Assembly: GCA_001275005.1 (NCBI GenBank)
Contig: JWZX01003035.1
Location: 1-28,954, forward strand
DNA from: Chrysochromulina tobinii
Taxonomy: Eukaryota; Haptophyta; Prymnesiales; Chrysochromulinaceae
Length of the DNA: 28,954 nucleotides
Direction: 5' to 3'
Every line of letters starts with the position of its first letter. The stretch's first letter is position 1. Under the pieces are notes generated by a model, which worked only from the letters and a program-made list of their open reading frames with translations, ran no database searches and had not been told where the DNA came from. Made by a program: the position numbers and the translations under genes. Positions 28,301 through 28,954 of the stretch are shown one piece after another.

Positions 28301-28954
28301 AAGCCACTGGCTGAGTACCTCGGTACTTCTACAACGATCACCGAGTGTAACCTGCGCGGTAACAACTTGGACTGCGAGTCGGCCAAGGTGCTCGCCAAGA
28401 TCGGCGCCGAGAAGGGCATCATGCTCTTCGGCATCAAACGCGATCAGAAGGAGGTCGACTTTGCCAATCAGGGCCTCGGCCCAGCGGACATCATCCTGAT
28501 CGCATCGGACATTGCTACGGGCTCATTAACACGCATCGACTTGCGCGGAAACAAGATCACGGGCGACAGCGCCGCGCAGCTCTCAGTGGCAGTCCTGACG
28601 GGCCGCGCGCTGCAGACGCTGAGGCTGGGCGAGTGGGTGATGCCCTTGGGCGAGCTGCGATCAGGCGAGTCGGTGTCGATGAGCGGCCTGGCGGTGGGCG
28701 AGGCCGAGGGCGCCGTCGTGGGCGCGCTCCTCAAGGCGAGCACCAGCTTGTCGACGCTCGATCTGAGCGGCTCGATGTGTGCGCCAGCGGCGCTGGCGCG
28801 GATCCTCGAGGGCCTGAGGGCGAGCTCGGCGCCGCTGGCTGAGCTGCGGCTGGGCGGCCAGGCGGTGGGCGAGGCCGAGGGCGCCGTCGTGGGCGCGCTC
28901 CTCAAGACGAGCACCAGCCTGTCGACGCTCGATCTGAGCGGCTCGTCATGCGCG
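25387..28954 (+). CDS. R-S-E class mono-ADP-ribosyltransferase fused to FG-rich linker and leucine-rich repeats (spliced, partial)
   Basis: The gene model is join(25387-26852, 27001-28954), open at the right edge, 1140 codons so far. ATG 25387 is preferred over the in-frame ATG at 25162, whose extra residues are low-complexity. Domain order: a coiled-coil start; an unrecognised helical region; the ART domain (YTGPMFVKYNALLRG; Arg408 in YRGIAG; Ser437 in MSTTTEQA; E485-x-E487 in QYPHERE); a segment ALTIEQVLGKRQKVVRDM; a Phe-Gly-rich linker (PFGAAP, GFGGGA repeats); then ribonuclease-inhibitor-type LRRs (CNLRGNNLDC, RIDLRGNKIT, STLDLSGS). The domain should transfer ADP-ribose from NAD+ to a protein side chain; the E-x-E motif is typical of arginine-specific enzymes. 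No signal peptide is visible, so it is probably intracellular. The LRRs may recognise the target or a trigger. It is an endogenous eukaryotic-type protein, not an evident toxin. Confidence 0.85.
26853..27000 (+). other. 148-base GT-AG intron inside the ADP-ribosyltransferase gene
   Basis: The donor is CCT|GTGCGCGC and the acceptor is GGCATGCGCAG|CTTTGG. Splicing joins HEREIL to FGPLTGIEV in phase 2, which is the continuation I know from related algal ART proteins. Without splicing, the frame drifts into Arg/Cys-rich sequence and ends at about 27105. Confidence 0.8.
28691..28945 (+). repeat. 171-base LRR repeat, two copies
   Basis: An 84-base stretch beginning GCGGTGGGCGAGGCC and ending CTGAGCGGCTCG occurs at 28691-28774 and 28862-28945 with about two differences. 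The 171-base period is 57 codons, that is two leucine-rich repeats of about 28-29 residues. The array continues past the window. Confidence 0.85.

Noticed and set aside
27571..28437. Minus-strand 288-codon frame rich in Pro/Lys
   Set aside because: Shadow of the FG/Gly-rich linker and LRRs on the plus strand.

Overview
This window looks like nuclear DNA of a GC-rich single-celled eukaryote, most likely a microalga. A haptophyte is my first guess; a dinoflagellate or pelagophyte is possible. The reasons are GT-AG introns in two genes, an RBR-type RING ubiquitin ligase with long ankyrin arrays, an ADP-ribosyltransferase fused to leucine-rich repeats, large low-complexity proteins, and several decayed eukaryotic mobile elements. 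Nothing looks like a bacterial operon. The assignment is inference from protein families, not from a database match.

Layout. 1-3180 is a minus-strand non-LTR retrotransposon (LINE). ORF1 is followed by an ORF2 that runs off the left edge. ORF2 has a 2A-like NPGP motif directly before an APE-type endonuclease, and the reverse transcriptase would lie outside the window. 3186-4695 holds degenerate material: a possible C-type-lectin fragment (plus) and a gag-like remnant (minus). 5364-8199 carries three minus-strand genes: two unknown proteins and a secreted or organelle-targeted FKBP prolyl isomerase. 8347-15084 carries three plus-strand genes: a large EF-hand-like protein with a glycine-rich insert, a GT31/fringe-like glycosyltransferase, and a 2-oxoglutarate oxygenase/cupin protein. 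The last has an unusual intron made of a direct repeat, plus two copies of a short mobile-looking insert.

15735-21580 is a decayed minus-strand tyrosine-recombinase element. Its catalytic part (15735-17290) is separated from probable upstream coding remnants (19377-21580) by a head-to-tail duplication of about 0.92-0.96 kb. 22484-28954 is a head-to-head gene pair: an RBR/ankyrin E3 ligase on minus and an ADP-ribosyltransferase/FG-rich/LRR protein on plus, sharing a 494-base divergent region. The second gene runs off the right edge.

The genes do not form one pathway. The RBR-ankyrin/ART-LRR pair is the most likely to be functionally linked, since each joins an enzyme that modifies proteins to a fast-evolving recognition repeat. 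The two most unusual observations are the 2A motif in the LINE, and the oxygenase gene in which three insertions all sit between duplicated host sequences and offer GT-AG borders.
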